Below, piece by piece: positions 1 through 6,218 of a DNA stretch of 14,308 nt. Each line of letters starts with the position of its first letter. The first letter of the stretch is position 1. The position numbers and the translations under genes are program-made. The notes beneath the pieces were generated by a model. It made no database searches, had not been told where the DNA came from, and worked only from the letters and a program-made list of their open reading frames with translations. Origin of the DNA: Clostridia bacterium (GTDB taxonomy: Bacteria > Bacillota > Clostridia > CAKSNL01 > HGM11501); contig CAAFWO010000013.1 of the NCBI GenBank assembly GCA_900766735.1, positions 1 to 14,308 of the forward strand, in the 5' to 3' direction.

Positions 1-437
1 ACGATCATTCCGATAAGCTCGATCAAAAAAGTTCCCCGTACAATAAAGCGGGTCAGGCGGACGATCCCGCCGACCTTCGGGGCAGAGATGGCGTCCTGCA
101 TGGTACTGCGCTGCATCAGTGATATTTTTCTGCCGGACAGCATAGCGAAAGCCGCTGTTACCGTTACAACGCCGAGTCCTCCTATCTGGATCAGCAGCAG
201 TATTACCGTCTGCCCGAAAGCGGACCAATAACTGCCCGTATCCTGCACGACCAGCCCCGTAACGCAAACGGCGGAGGTCGATGTGAACAGCGCCTCGTGA
301 AACGGCGTAACAACTCCGGCAGTCGATGAAAACGGCAGCATCAATATCAGCGCTCCAAGCAGAATAACGCCGGCAAAGCCCAGAACGATCATCTTAAAAG
401 ATGACAACTGCTTTTTTCTATGTATAACCTCAGACAT
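1..437 (-). CDS. ktrB: KtrB/TrkH-family potassium transporter subunit, 3' end beyond the window
   Basis: Reading the minus strand from ATG at 437 gives an open frame of 145 codons to the window edge; no stop is reached, so the gene is partial. The product starts MSEVIHRKKQ and has a hydrophobic first helix (about residues 16-34), then a pore loop with TSTSAVCVTGL (52-62), which resembles the first K+-selectivity P-loop of KtrB/TrkH proteins. A second helix (about 74-96) contains LIQIGGLGVVT, also typical of this family. The family forms the membrane channel of a K+ uptake system (often Na+-coupled) gated by a cytoplasmic RCK subunit, KtrA; no ktrA is visible, but it could lie past the left edge. 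An AGGAGA ribosome-binding site (445-450) supports the start. Only the first of about four repeat units is visible, so KtrB versus TrkH is judged from the motif style. Confidence 0.88.
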   Translation of the reverse strand, partial: MSEVIHRKKQLSSFKMIVLGFAGVILLGALILMLPFSSTAGVVTPFHEALFTSTSAVCVTGLVVQDTGSYWSAFGQTVILLLIQIGGLGVVTVTAAFAMLSGRKISLMQRSTMQDAISAPKVGGIVRLTRFIVRGTFLIELIGMI

Positions 438-470
438 CTGTATTTCTCCTATTTCAGCTTGTTTATATGA

Positions 471-479
471 AGTATACCA
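471..479 (-). promoter_or_regulatory. Candidate extended -10 promoter element of ktrB
   Basis: On the minus strand TGGTATACT (TG-N-TATACT) lies 34 bp upstream of the ktrB ATG. The TG extension matches the extended -10 pattern; no convincing -35 box is present at the expected distance. Further upstream (519-535) two ATTAAG direct repeats are spaced 11 bp apart, a geometry used by OmpR-type response regulators. The promoter is inferred from sequence only. Confidence 0.45.
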
Positions 480-518
480 CGGCGTATAAAAAATCGGTGT
501 AATGATCCGGCGCTCTGT

Positions 519-535
519 ATTAAGATTGCATTAAG
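519..535. repeat. ATTAAG direct repeat with 11-bp period upstream of ktrB
   Basis: ATTAAG occurs at 519-524 and 530-535, separated by 5 bases, so both copies lie on the same DNA face. They lie about 45-60 bp upstream of the putative ktrB -10 element, a position suited to an activator. Tandem hexamers with one helical turn of spacing are typical of OmpR/PhoB-family binding sites, but six-base matches in A+T-rich DNA can be coincidental. Confidence 0.3.
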
Positions 536-540
536 GCGCT

Positions 541-858
541 CATTCTTTGAAAAAACAGTGCAGAATATAGCAAACGGCAAAGACAAAGGCGGATCGTTTG
601 CGGAATTTATCAACAAAAAGCTCCTCGGAAAACCGACGGGAGCTTAACGCCAAGCAGCGTGAATATGAAAGGTTGTCTAAAAGGACAGCGGAGCTTAATG
701 CGTTGTTCAAGCGGCTGTATGAGGACAATGTCCTCGGCAGGATAAACAACGAGCAGTTTTGTATGCTGTCCTGCGGCTATACGGATGAGCAAAAGAGCAT
801 AAAAAAGGCGAAAGACAGGCGGTGCATATGCACTACCTGCCCTTCGGCGCCCGATTAA
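541..858 (+). pseudogene. Decayed C-terminal fragment of a large serine recombinase
   Basis: The frame open at 598-858 encodes a charged helical segment with RRELNAKQREYERLSKRT, then LFKRLYEDNVLGRI and a GYTDEQK-like stretch. This pattern (long coiled coil, RLYEDNV-G-I, ERF/EQF, Y..EQK) is characteristic of the C-terminal part of large serine recombinases of clostridial conjugative and mobilisable elements. Upstream, a different frame reads ...EKTVQNIANGKDKGG and FAEFINKK, which fits the preceding part of the same protein. The two frames join if one base is added or lost at the A-run at 615-619. There is no catalytic resolvase domain, and the final residues (CICTTCPSAPD) do not look like the family, so the 3' end is also damaged. 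I read it as a relic of an excised or decayed mobile element, not a functional 86-residue gene. Confidence 0.72.
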
Positions 859-914
859 ACAAAGGTATCCTTATGGTAACCCGGTTAAAGGGCGGTTTTT
901 GCGTTTAAAATACT

Positions 915-2870
915 TCACTTAATCAAAATGCTCTGTGTTTCCTCTGTTAAAAGCCCCGAATCGCCGAAGGCTCTGACTTTGATGGTCACCCTCTGCCCGG
1001 AATAGGGCGAAAGGTCGACCGACACGCCGAACGGGATCGCATACGCCGTGCCGACGTCGGTACCGTTTATGCTGTACACCGCATAGCGGATCCTTTCCGG
1101 ATACGGATAGCTCACATGTGCGGCAAACTGAGTCACCCCGGGCGCGAGCGCGACATTGTCCGCCGTCTCGATATACGCCGAAAAAGCACCCTTATGAAGT
1201 GCGGAAACATAGTCCGGACTCTGAATTACTTCCTTATATGTATCAAGCATACCGGAATTGCCCGAGAGCGAGAAACGCCAGCGCTCGCGGTCCGCGTCAA
1301 AATAGAACACCATCTTGACCTGGGGATACCTTATCGGAAGATAGGTGTAAAACTCCCTAAGCTGACGCACCGCGAAAGGCGTAATGTCCGCCATCGTGTC
1401 GTGATCCATATAGGACGGCGCGCCCTCGGAAACGATGATGGGCTTCCTGTCGCCGTAGTCCCTCACGAGCTTATCCAAAATATCGGAATACACGCTCCGG
1501 TCGACGCCCTCGCCCAGAGGGTCGGTCACCGTCTGCTGAACCATATATGCCGAAAGGCCGACGTAATCGACGTATGCGTCGCCCGGGTAATAATCCTCCA
1601 TCGTGTCCGCCGGGTAGAAATTGGGCGACCAGACGACCGGAACATGCGGCGCATAGTTGTGGAACGTGTCCGCCACGATGCGGAACTTTTCCTTATATAG
1701 CTCGCAGTCGGGCGTGTACCACTCGCAGGTGGTGTCGTTCATCTCGCCGGCGAAGCGCAAAACGAAGTTAACGCCCGAGGATTCCATATCGCTCGCGAGC
1801 CTGATAAGATAGTCCCCGGCCGAGACAGAGGCAAGCCCGCCGTGCGGCTCGAGTGCGATCTGCACGGTCTTTCCCAGCTCCCTCGCCCTGTCTATATGGG
1901 ACTTATAGTGGTCAATTCCCGTGCCGTACGGAAGATAGAGAAGATAGCCCCCGTGATCCTTGCCGACGAGATTCGGGAATGTGTCCATATAAAACGTCGA
2001 CGGATTTGCCGGATTGTAGACCGCGCGCTCAAGCTCGGCATATGCGCCCAGCAAAACGCCCGTGTTCTCCTTTGAAAAGGCCGCCATCCTGACCGCATCC
2101 TCCTCATTTGTTTTTGCATATATCTTAATGCCGCTCTTTATGAGGTTCGACCGCCTCAATGAGTCGATCGTCTCCTCGCGCTTTCCGGCCTTTTCCCAGT
2201 AATACGACTCGCGCCTGAACGCGAACGACGCGTTCTTAAAGTCGCCCGTCTTGGTAAGGCACGTGCCGAGCCTTAAATAGAGCATTGCGGAGCTGTTAAA
2301 GTCCCCCTCGGCGACAAAGTTCGGCGCGAGCGCCATATATTTTGCGGCCGCTCCGCCAAAATCGCCCGAGTCCTGGCTCGCGACTGCCGCGCTCCACTTT
2401 GACCAGACCGTGACGTCCTTACGTCCGCCGCTCTCCATATTTTTAACGAATGTGCCGTAGTCCGTCTCGACCGTGACATCCTGCCCGTTCCATCCGACGT
2501 GCGCGCCGAATGCCTCGAGCACCGCGCGGATCGGAAGATATGTCCTCCCTGCGACTATGCAGGCCGCGGCGTCGTTATCGATTTTTACGCCGTTGCGGTA
2601 TATTTTCTTCTCCCACGCCGTACACTTTAGAGTGACCTGTCCCATCGAAACGGTCGCAGTTGCCGTCTCACTGTCCCACGAAACGTCCGCTCCCACCGCC
2701 TCCATCGTCGCGCGAAGGGGGACGAGCGTCCTTCCCGAGTCCACAAACGGATAGCCCGTTTCGTCCGTAAAGTTCACTCTCGCCGAATCAATCACGACTC
2801 CGGCGGCGGATGCCGAAATTATTCCTGTCAACCCAAAAATAAACACGGCAAGCATCAAAATTTTCTTCAT
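915..2870 (-). CDS. Secreted GH26-like glycoside hydrolase with copper-amine-oxidase-like N-terminal domain
   Basis: The 651-residue product begins with a signal peptide (MKKILMLAVFIFG, cleavage near SASAA, about residue 23). Residues 25-137 contain two repeats of the Cu_amine_oxidN1 type (SGRTLVPLRA..EA.GA.VSW and AGRTYLPIRAVLEAFGAHVGW), a module common in exported proteins of Gram-positive anaerobes. Residues 155-240 are helical and TPR-like. Residues about 265-550 form a (beta/alpha)8 domain resembling GH26: RFAGEMN supplies the probable acid/base E376, VVWSPN follows at 413-418, and IIVSEGAPS supplies the probable nucleophile E482. The 106-residue spacing of the two glutamates is similar to that in GH26 mannanases. 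Residues 565-651 look like an Ig-like beta domain. GH26 members cleave beta-1,4-mannan or mixed-linkage beta-glucan; which one is used here cannot be read. ATG is supported by AGGTGAAGG just upstream. Confidence 0.82.
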   Translation of the reverse strand: MKKILMLAVFIFGLTGIISASAAGVVIDSARVNFTDETGYPFVDSGRTLVPLRATMEAVGADVSWDSETATATVSMGQVTLKCTAWEKKIYRNGVKIDNDAAACIVAGRTYLPIRAVLEAFGAHVGWNGQDVTVETDYGTFVKNMESGGRKDVTVWSKWSAAVASQDSGDFGGAAAKYMALAPNFVAEGDFNSSAMLYLRLGTCLTKTGDFKNASFAFRRESYYWEKAGKREETIDSLRRSNLIKSGIKIYAKTNEEDAVRMAAFSKENTGVLLGAYAELERAVYNPANPSTFYMDTFPNLVGKDHGGYLLYLPYGTGIDHYKSHIDRARELGKTVQIALEPHGGLASVSAGDYLIRLASDMESSGVNFVLRFAGEMNDTTCEWYTPDCELYKEKFRIVADTFHNYAPHVPVVWSPNFYPADTMEDYYPGDAYVDYVGLSAYMVQQTVTDPLGEGVDRSVYSDILDKLVRDYGDRKPIIVSEGAPSYMDHDTMADITPFAVRQLREFYTYLPIRYPQVKMVFYFDADRERWRFSLSGNSGMLDTYKEVIQSPDYVSALHKGAFSAYIETADNVALAPGVTQFAAHVSYPYPERIRYAVYSINGTDVGTAYAIPFGVSVDLSPYSGQRVTIKVRAFGDSGLLTEETQSILIK

Positions 2871-2873
2871 TTT

Positions 2874-2882
2874 CCTTCACCT
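2874..2882 (-). promoter_or_regulatory. Ribosome-binding site of the GH26-like gene
   Basis: AGGTGAAGG on the minus strand ends 3 bases before the ATG at 2870; its AGGTG core lies 7 bases away. It is the only purine-rich anti-SD match here and fixes this start, which also places the signal peptide at the N-terminus. Confidence 0.75.
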
Positions 2883-2889
2883 CGCCTTA

Positions 2890-2918
2890 ATTATATGATA
2901 TGTGACAAAAAAAATCAA
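2890..2918 (-). promoter_or_regulatory. Sigma-A-type promoter of the GH26-like gene
   Basis: On the minus strand TTGATT (2918-2913) is followed after exactly 17 bp by TATAAT (2895-2890), which is 4/6 and 6/6 against the housekeeping consensus. It gives a short leader of about 15 nt or less before the ribosome-binding site. A-tract-rich DNA lies directly upstream of the -35 and could act as an UP element. Confidence 0.7.
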
Positions 2919-2938
2919 ACTTTTTTCGAACTTTTTTC
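2918..2938. repeat. AACTTTTTTC tandem direct repeat in the divergent promoter region
   Basis: AACTTTTTTC occurs at 2918-2927 and 2929-2938, an 11-bp period equal to one helical turn, followed by another A-tract (2939-2945). The repeat sits immediately upstream of the GH26-like gene's -35 box and about 10 bp upstream of the glgB -35 region. Phased A/T tracts may bend DNA, act as UP elements or form a protein site; the sequence alone cannot decide. Confidence 0.45.
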
Positions 2939-2948
2939 AAAAAAACTC

Positions 2949-2977
2949 TGGTAATGCAGCGATTTTTATGTTATAAT
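2949..2977 (+). promoter_or_regulatory. Extended -10 promoter of the glycogen operon (glgB)
   Basis: TGTTATAAT at 2969-2977 is a perfect extended -10 element (TG-N-TATAAT). At 17 bp spacing the -35 position holds TGGTAA (2949-2954), a poor match, as is common when the TG extension is present. The predicted transcript starts near 2984, leaving a leader of roughly 78 nt before glgB. No other promoter of similar quality is seen before the next genes, so it probably drives the whole operon. Confidence 0.65.
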
Positions 2978-2990
2978 TATCTTATAAATC

Positions 2991-3001
2991 GAAAATGTTT
3001 C
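2991..3001. promoter_or_regulatory. GAAAATGTTTC inverted repeat, possible operator just downstream of the glgB start site
   Basis: GAAA-ATG-TTTC is a short perfect inverted repeat positioned about +8 to +18 relative to the predicted glgB transcription start, where a bound repressor would block initiation. Its GAAA...TTTC arms resemble LacI-family sites, but the odd centre differs from the usual central CG. No matching regulator gene is in the window. Confidence 0.25.
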
Positions 3002-3049
3002 TACCTATTATATACACATTTAACAAGAAAATAACCTATTTTTAACATC

Positions 3050-3058
3050 AGAGGTGAT
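3050..3058 (+). promoter_or_regulatory. Ribosome-binding site that decides the GTG start of glgB
   Basis: AGAGGTGAT lies with its AGAGG core 7 bases before GTG at 3062. The next in-frame methionine (residue 8) has no such site, so the GTG is preferred. Confidence 0.7.
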
Positions 3059-3061
3059 ACT

Positions 3062-4927
3062 GTGGCTGAAAATACCGAAAAAATGCTGTCAGAGTTCGGC
3101 TCCGGAACGTCCGTTTCGGCCTACGAGCTTTTGGGCTGCCATAAATCGGGCGCAGGGTACATATTCAGAGTCTGGGCGCCGAACGCGAAGGAGGTGCACC
3201 TTTCGGGCGACTTTAACGGCTGGCGCGAGGATGAACTTTCCATGCACCATATCGGCAGCGGCGTTTACGAATGCTTCTCGGCCGACGCGAAGGAGTTTGA
3301 CGCTTATAAGTACCGCATCACGAGGCGCGACGGTTCTTCTGTCTTAAAGAGCGACCCGTACGGTTACCATATGTGCACGCGCCCCGAAAACGCGACCAAG
3401 GTCTATACTCTGCCCGACTTTGACTGGACGGATAAGGAGTACCTTAAAAAATCCGCCGGCAAAAACGTTATCGAAGAGCCGATCAATATCTATGAGGTAC
3501 ATATCGGCTCATGGCAGAAATATGAGGACGGAAACTACCTTTCATACCGCGCCTTTGCCGACAGGATCGTGAAATACGTCCGCGATATGCACTACACGCA
3601 CATCGAGCTTTTGCCCGTTTCGGAATATCCTTTTGACCCGTCGTGGGGCTATCAGGTAACGGGGTACTACGCGCCGAGCTCGCGCTACGGTACGCCGGAG
3701 GATTTTATGTATCTCGTGAACAAGTGCCACGAGGCCGGCATCGGCGTCATCATCGACTGGGTGGGCGCGCACTTCCCGAAGGACGAGAACGGCCTTTATG
3801 AGTTTGACGGGTCGTGCTGTTACGAATCGAGCGACCCGGTGATGAACGAGCATCCGGACTGGAACACGAGGATATTTGACTATTCCAGAAACGAGGTAAA
3901 GTCTTTCCTTATATCAAACGTCGTTTACTGGCTCAAAAAATACCATGTGGACGGTATCAGGGTGGACGCGGTGGCCTCCATGCTCTATTTGGACTACGGG
4001 AGAAAGGAAGGCGAATGGCACCCTAACCGCTACGGCGGAAAGGAGAACCTTGACGCTATCGAATTCTTAAGAAAAATGAACGAGGCAGCGTTTTCGGCAA
4101 AACCCGGCGTTTTGATGATCGCCGAGGAGTCGACTGCCTTCCCGATGGTGACAAAGCCCGGCTTTTCGGGCGGTCTCGGTTTTAACTTCAAGTGGAACAT
4201 GGGCTGGATGAACGATATGCTCTCCTATATGTCAAAAGACCCGCTGTTTCGCAAGGGCATGCACAATAACCTGACGTTTTCGCTCACCTATGCGTTTTCC
4301 GAAAACTTCATCCTTCCCATCTCGCACGACGAGGTTGTGCACGGAAAATGCTCGATGATCGGGAAAATGCCCGGCACTTATGAAGAAAAATTCGCAAACC
4401 TCCGCGCATTCTACGGATATATGGCCTCGCACCCGGGAAAGAAGCTTCTTTTCATGGGCTCGGAATTCGCGCAGTTCATCGAGTGGGACTTTAAAAAGGA
4501 GCTTGACTGGTTCCTGCTTGACTATCCGGCTCACCGCGCGATGCAGACCTATGTGCGCGATTTAAACAAATTCTATCTTGACAACAAGGCGTTTTACGAT
4601 AACGAGACCGGGTGGGAAGGCTTCAGCTGGATCTCTGCGGACGATAAGGACAACAGCGTTATCTCCTTCAGACGAATCGCGAAGGACTCGTCGGAGATCA
4701 TCTGCGTTCTTAATTTCTGCCCGGTGAAACGGACAAACTATTTAATCGGCGTTCCGCAGGGGAAATATCTCGTTCCCGTTTTCTCGAGCGACAGGAAAAA
4801 ATACGGCGGAGAGGGCACTCCCCTCCGCAGAGTATCGGTCAAGGAAAGGCCGATGCACGGATACGATCACTCGGCGGCGCTCACACTGCCCCCGATGTCG
4901 GCAACGTTCTATAAATGTGTGAACTGA
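3062..4927 (+). CDS. glgB: 1,4-alpha-glucan branching enzyme
   Basis: GlgB cuts an alpha-1,4 glucan chain and re-attaches it by an alpha-1,6 bond, making glycogen branches in the cytoplasm. The 621-residue protein carries a CBM48-type domain (about 20-115: FRVWAPNAKEVHLSGDFNGW) and a GH13 barrel. The barrel shows EVHIGSW (145-151), GIRVDAVASM with nucleophile D302, MIAEES with acid/base E355, and ISHDEVVHGK with stabiliser D423. The DYGRKEGEW segment at 311-319 is typical of branching enzymes. A C-terminal all-beta domain follows (about 520-621). The length fits branching enzymes that lack the long N1 extension. One difference is DWVGAHFPKD (232-241), where many relatives have a proline in place of this glycine. 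It starts with GTG and is the first gene of the operon; the 84-bp gap to glgC holds a hairpin. Confidence 0.96.
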   Translation: MAENTEKMLSEFGSGTSVSAYELLGCHKSGAGYIFRVWAPNAKEVHLSGDFNGWREDELSMHHIGSGVYECFSADAKEFDAYKYRITRRDGSSVLKSDPYGYHMCTRPENATKVYTLPDFDWTDKEYLKKSAGKNVIEEPINIYEVHIGSWQKYEDGNYLSYRAFADRIVKYVRDMHYTHIELLPVSEYPFDPSWGYQVTGYYAPSSRYGTPEDFMYLVNKCHEAGIGVIIDWVGAHFPKDENGLYEFDGSCCYESSDPVMNEHPDWNTRIFDYSRNEVKSFLISNVVYWLKKYHVDGIRVDAVASMLYLDYGRKEGEWHPNRYGGKENLDAIEFLRKMNEAAFSAKPGVLMIAEESTAFPMVTKPGFSGGLGFNFKWNMGWMNDMLSYMSKDPLFRKGMHNNLTFSLTYAFSENFILPISHDEVVHGKCSMIGKMPGTYEEKFANLRAFYGYMASHPGKKLLFMGSEFAQFIEWDFKKELDWFLLDYPAHRAMQTYVRDLNKFYLDNKAFYDNETGWEGFSWISADDKDNSVISFRRIAKDSSEIICVLNFCPVKRTNYLIGVPQGKYLVPVFSSDRKKYGGEGTPLRRVSVKERPMHGYDHSAALTLPPMSATFYKCVN

Positions 4928-4941
4928 TGTTTAATCACCGA

Positions 4942-4978
4942 TTGCAAAATGAAAGCTCTTCGCTTTTTGATTTTGCAA
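4942..4978 (+). promoter_or_regulatory. Stem-loop between glgB and glgC
   Basis: TTGCAAAAT (4942-4950) pairs perfectly with ATTTTGCAA (4970-4978), and inside it AAAGC pairs with GCTTT around a TCTTC loop. No U-run follows, so it is not a standard intrinsic terminator. It could stabilise the glgB mRNA end or mark a processing site, which would set glgB expression apart from glgCDAP. It may also be one copy of a dispersed genomic repeat. Confidence 0.55.
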
Positions 4979-5011
4979 CTACCCATGAATTAATATGTTA
5001 GGAGGCTTTTT

Positions 5012-6202
5012 ATGAATAATAAGAGCAAAGAATGTGTGGCTATTCTTTTGGCCGGAGGTCAGGGCAGCAGACTCAAGGTTCTGACCGAGGAAACGGCGAA
5101 GCCCGCCGTTCCTTTCGGCGGAAAATACCGTATCATCGATTTTCCGCTCTCCAACTGCGTTAACTCCGGCATTGACACCGTAGGCATATTGACTCAGTAT
5201 CAGCCTCTCGAGCTGAACGATTACGTCGGCACGGGAAGGCCGTGGGGGCTCAACCGAAACTTCGGCGGCGCCCACATATTACCGCCCTATTCCAGGAACA
5301 AAAAATCTGAATGGTATAAGGGCACGGCAAACGCCGTTTACCAGAACATTCCGTTTATTGAGCGGTATAACCCCGAATACGTCATCGTTTTGTCGGGCGA
5401 CCATATCTATAAAATGGACTACTCGAAAATGCTCGCCTTCCACAAGGCGAAAAAGTCCGAGTGCACCATCGCCGTTTTGGACGTTCCGCTTTCCGAGGCC
5501 TCGCGTTTCGGCATTATGAACTTAAACGACGACGACTCGATCTATGAATTTGAAGAGAAGCCCAAAGCGCCCAAGAGCACCAAGGCTTCGATGGGAATCT
5601 ACATCTTCAACTGGAAGATGCTTAAGGACTATCTTGTTGACGACGAGGAGAACCCTGATTCGTCAAACGACTTCGGCAAAAACATCATCCCCAAGATGAT
5701 CGCGGACGGACGGCGCCTCTTTGCCTATGCCTTCACCGGCTACTGGAAGGATGTCGGCACGATCGACAGCTTATGGCAGGCGAATATGGATCTATTAGAT
5801 CCCTCAAGCGGCCTTAACTTAAAAGACCCGAAGTTTAAGATTTATGCAAGAAACTACGCCCAGCCTTCAAGCTACATATCGAAGAGCGCGAAGATCGAAA
5901 ACTCTTTTGTAGCGGAGGGCTGCGAGATACGCGGCACGGTCATCAATTCCATTATTTCGACCGGGTGCACGGTTGACGAAAAGGCGGTCATAAAGGACAG
6001 CGTCATTATGCCCGACACCGTGATAAAGAAGGGCGCATATGTTAAATACGCCATCATCAGCGAAAACGTCACCGTCGGCAGAAACGTAAAAGTGGGCGAC
6101 GAGGCGGAATATTATTCCGACTCCGAGTGGGGCATCGCCGTTATCGGCAAGGGCAACATCATTCCGGACAATACTGTCATAACGCCCAACCAAATCATAT
6201 AA
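5012..6202 (+). CDS. glgC: Glucose-1-phosphate adenylyltransferase (ADP-glucose pyrophosphorylase), catalytic subunit
   Basis: GlgC makes ADP-glucose and pyrophosphate from ATP and glucose-1-phosphate, the committed and usually allosterically controlled step of bacterial glycogen synthesis. The 396-residue protein has the nucleotidyltransferase signature LLAGGQGSRL (12-21), PFGGKYRIIDF (34-44), SGDHIYKMDY (128-137, with the catalytic aspartate D130), EEKP (181-184) and YWKDVGT (244-250). The C-terminal part from about 285 is a left-handed beta-helix hexapeptide domain (IENSFVAEG, INSIIS, KDSVIM). All catalytic motifs are intact, in contrast to glgD next door. AGGAGG at 5000-5005, 6 bases before ATG, gives a strong start. 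In Bacillus the GlgC-GlgD complex is more active than GlgC alone; the same is inferred here. Confidence 0.97.
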   Translation: MNNKSKECVAILLAGGQGSRLKVLTEETAKPAVPFGGKYRIIDFPLSNCVNSGIDTVGILTQYQPLELNDYVGTGRPWGLNRNFGGAHILPPYSRNKKSEWYKGTANAVYQNIPFIERYNPEYVIVLSGDHIYKMDYSKMLAFHKAKKSECTIAVLDVPLSEASRFGIMNLNDDDSIYEFEEKPKAPKSTKASMGIYIFNWKMLKDYLVDDEENPDSSNDFGKNIIPKMIADGRRLFAYAFTGYWKDVGTIDSLWQANMDLLDPSSGLNLKDPKFKIYARNYAQPSSYISKSAKIENSFVAEGCEIRGTVINSIISTGCTVDEKAVIKDSVIMPDTVIKKGAYVKYAIISENVTVGRNVKVGDEAEYYSDSEWGIAVIGKGNIIPDNTVITPNQII

Positions 6203-6218
6203 TAGGGGGAATCTTTCA

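Noticed and set aside
859..914. Possible terminator downstream of the GH26-like gene
   Set aside because: Only a 5-bp interrupted stem can be formed between AACC and GGTT elements, and no T-run follows on the minus strand.
1116..1700. Long plus-strand open frame (194 codons) opposite the GH26-like gene
   Set aside because: It is antisense to a gene with signal peptide, domains and ribosome-binding site. Its product is arginine- and histidine-rich with no recognisable motif, typical of a shadow frame.
2871..3061. Riboswitch or T-box in the glgB leader
   Set aside because: The leader is only about 78 nt, very A+T-rich, and shows no conserved aptamer elements or terminator/antiterminator pair.
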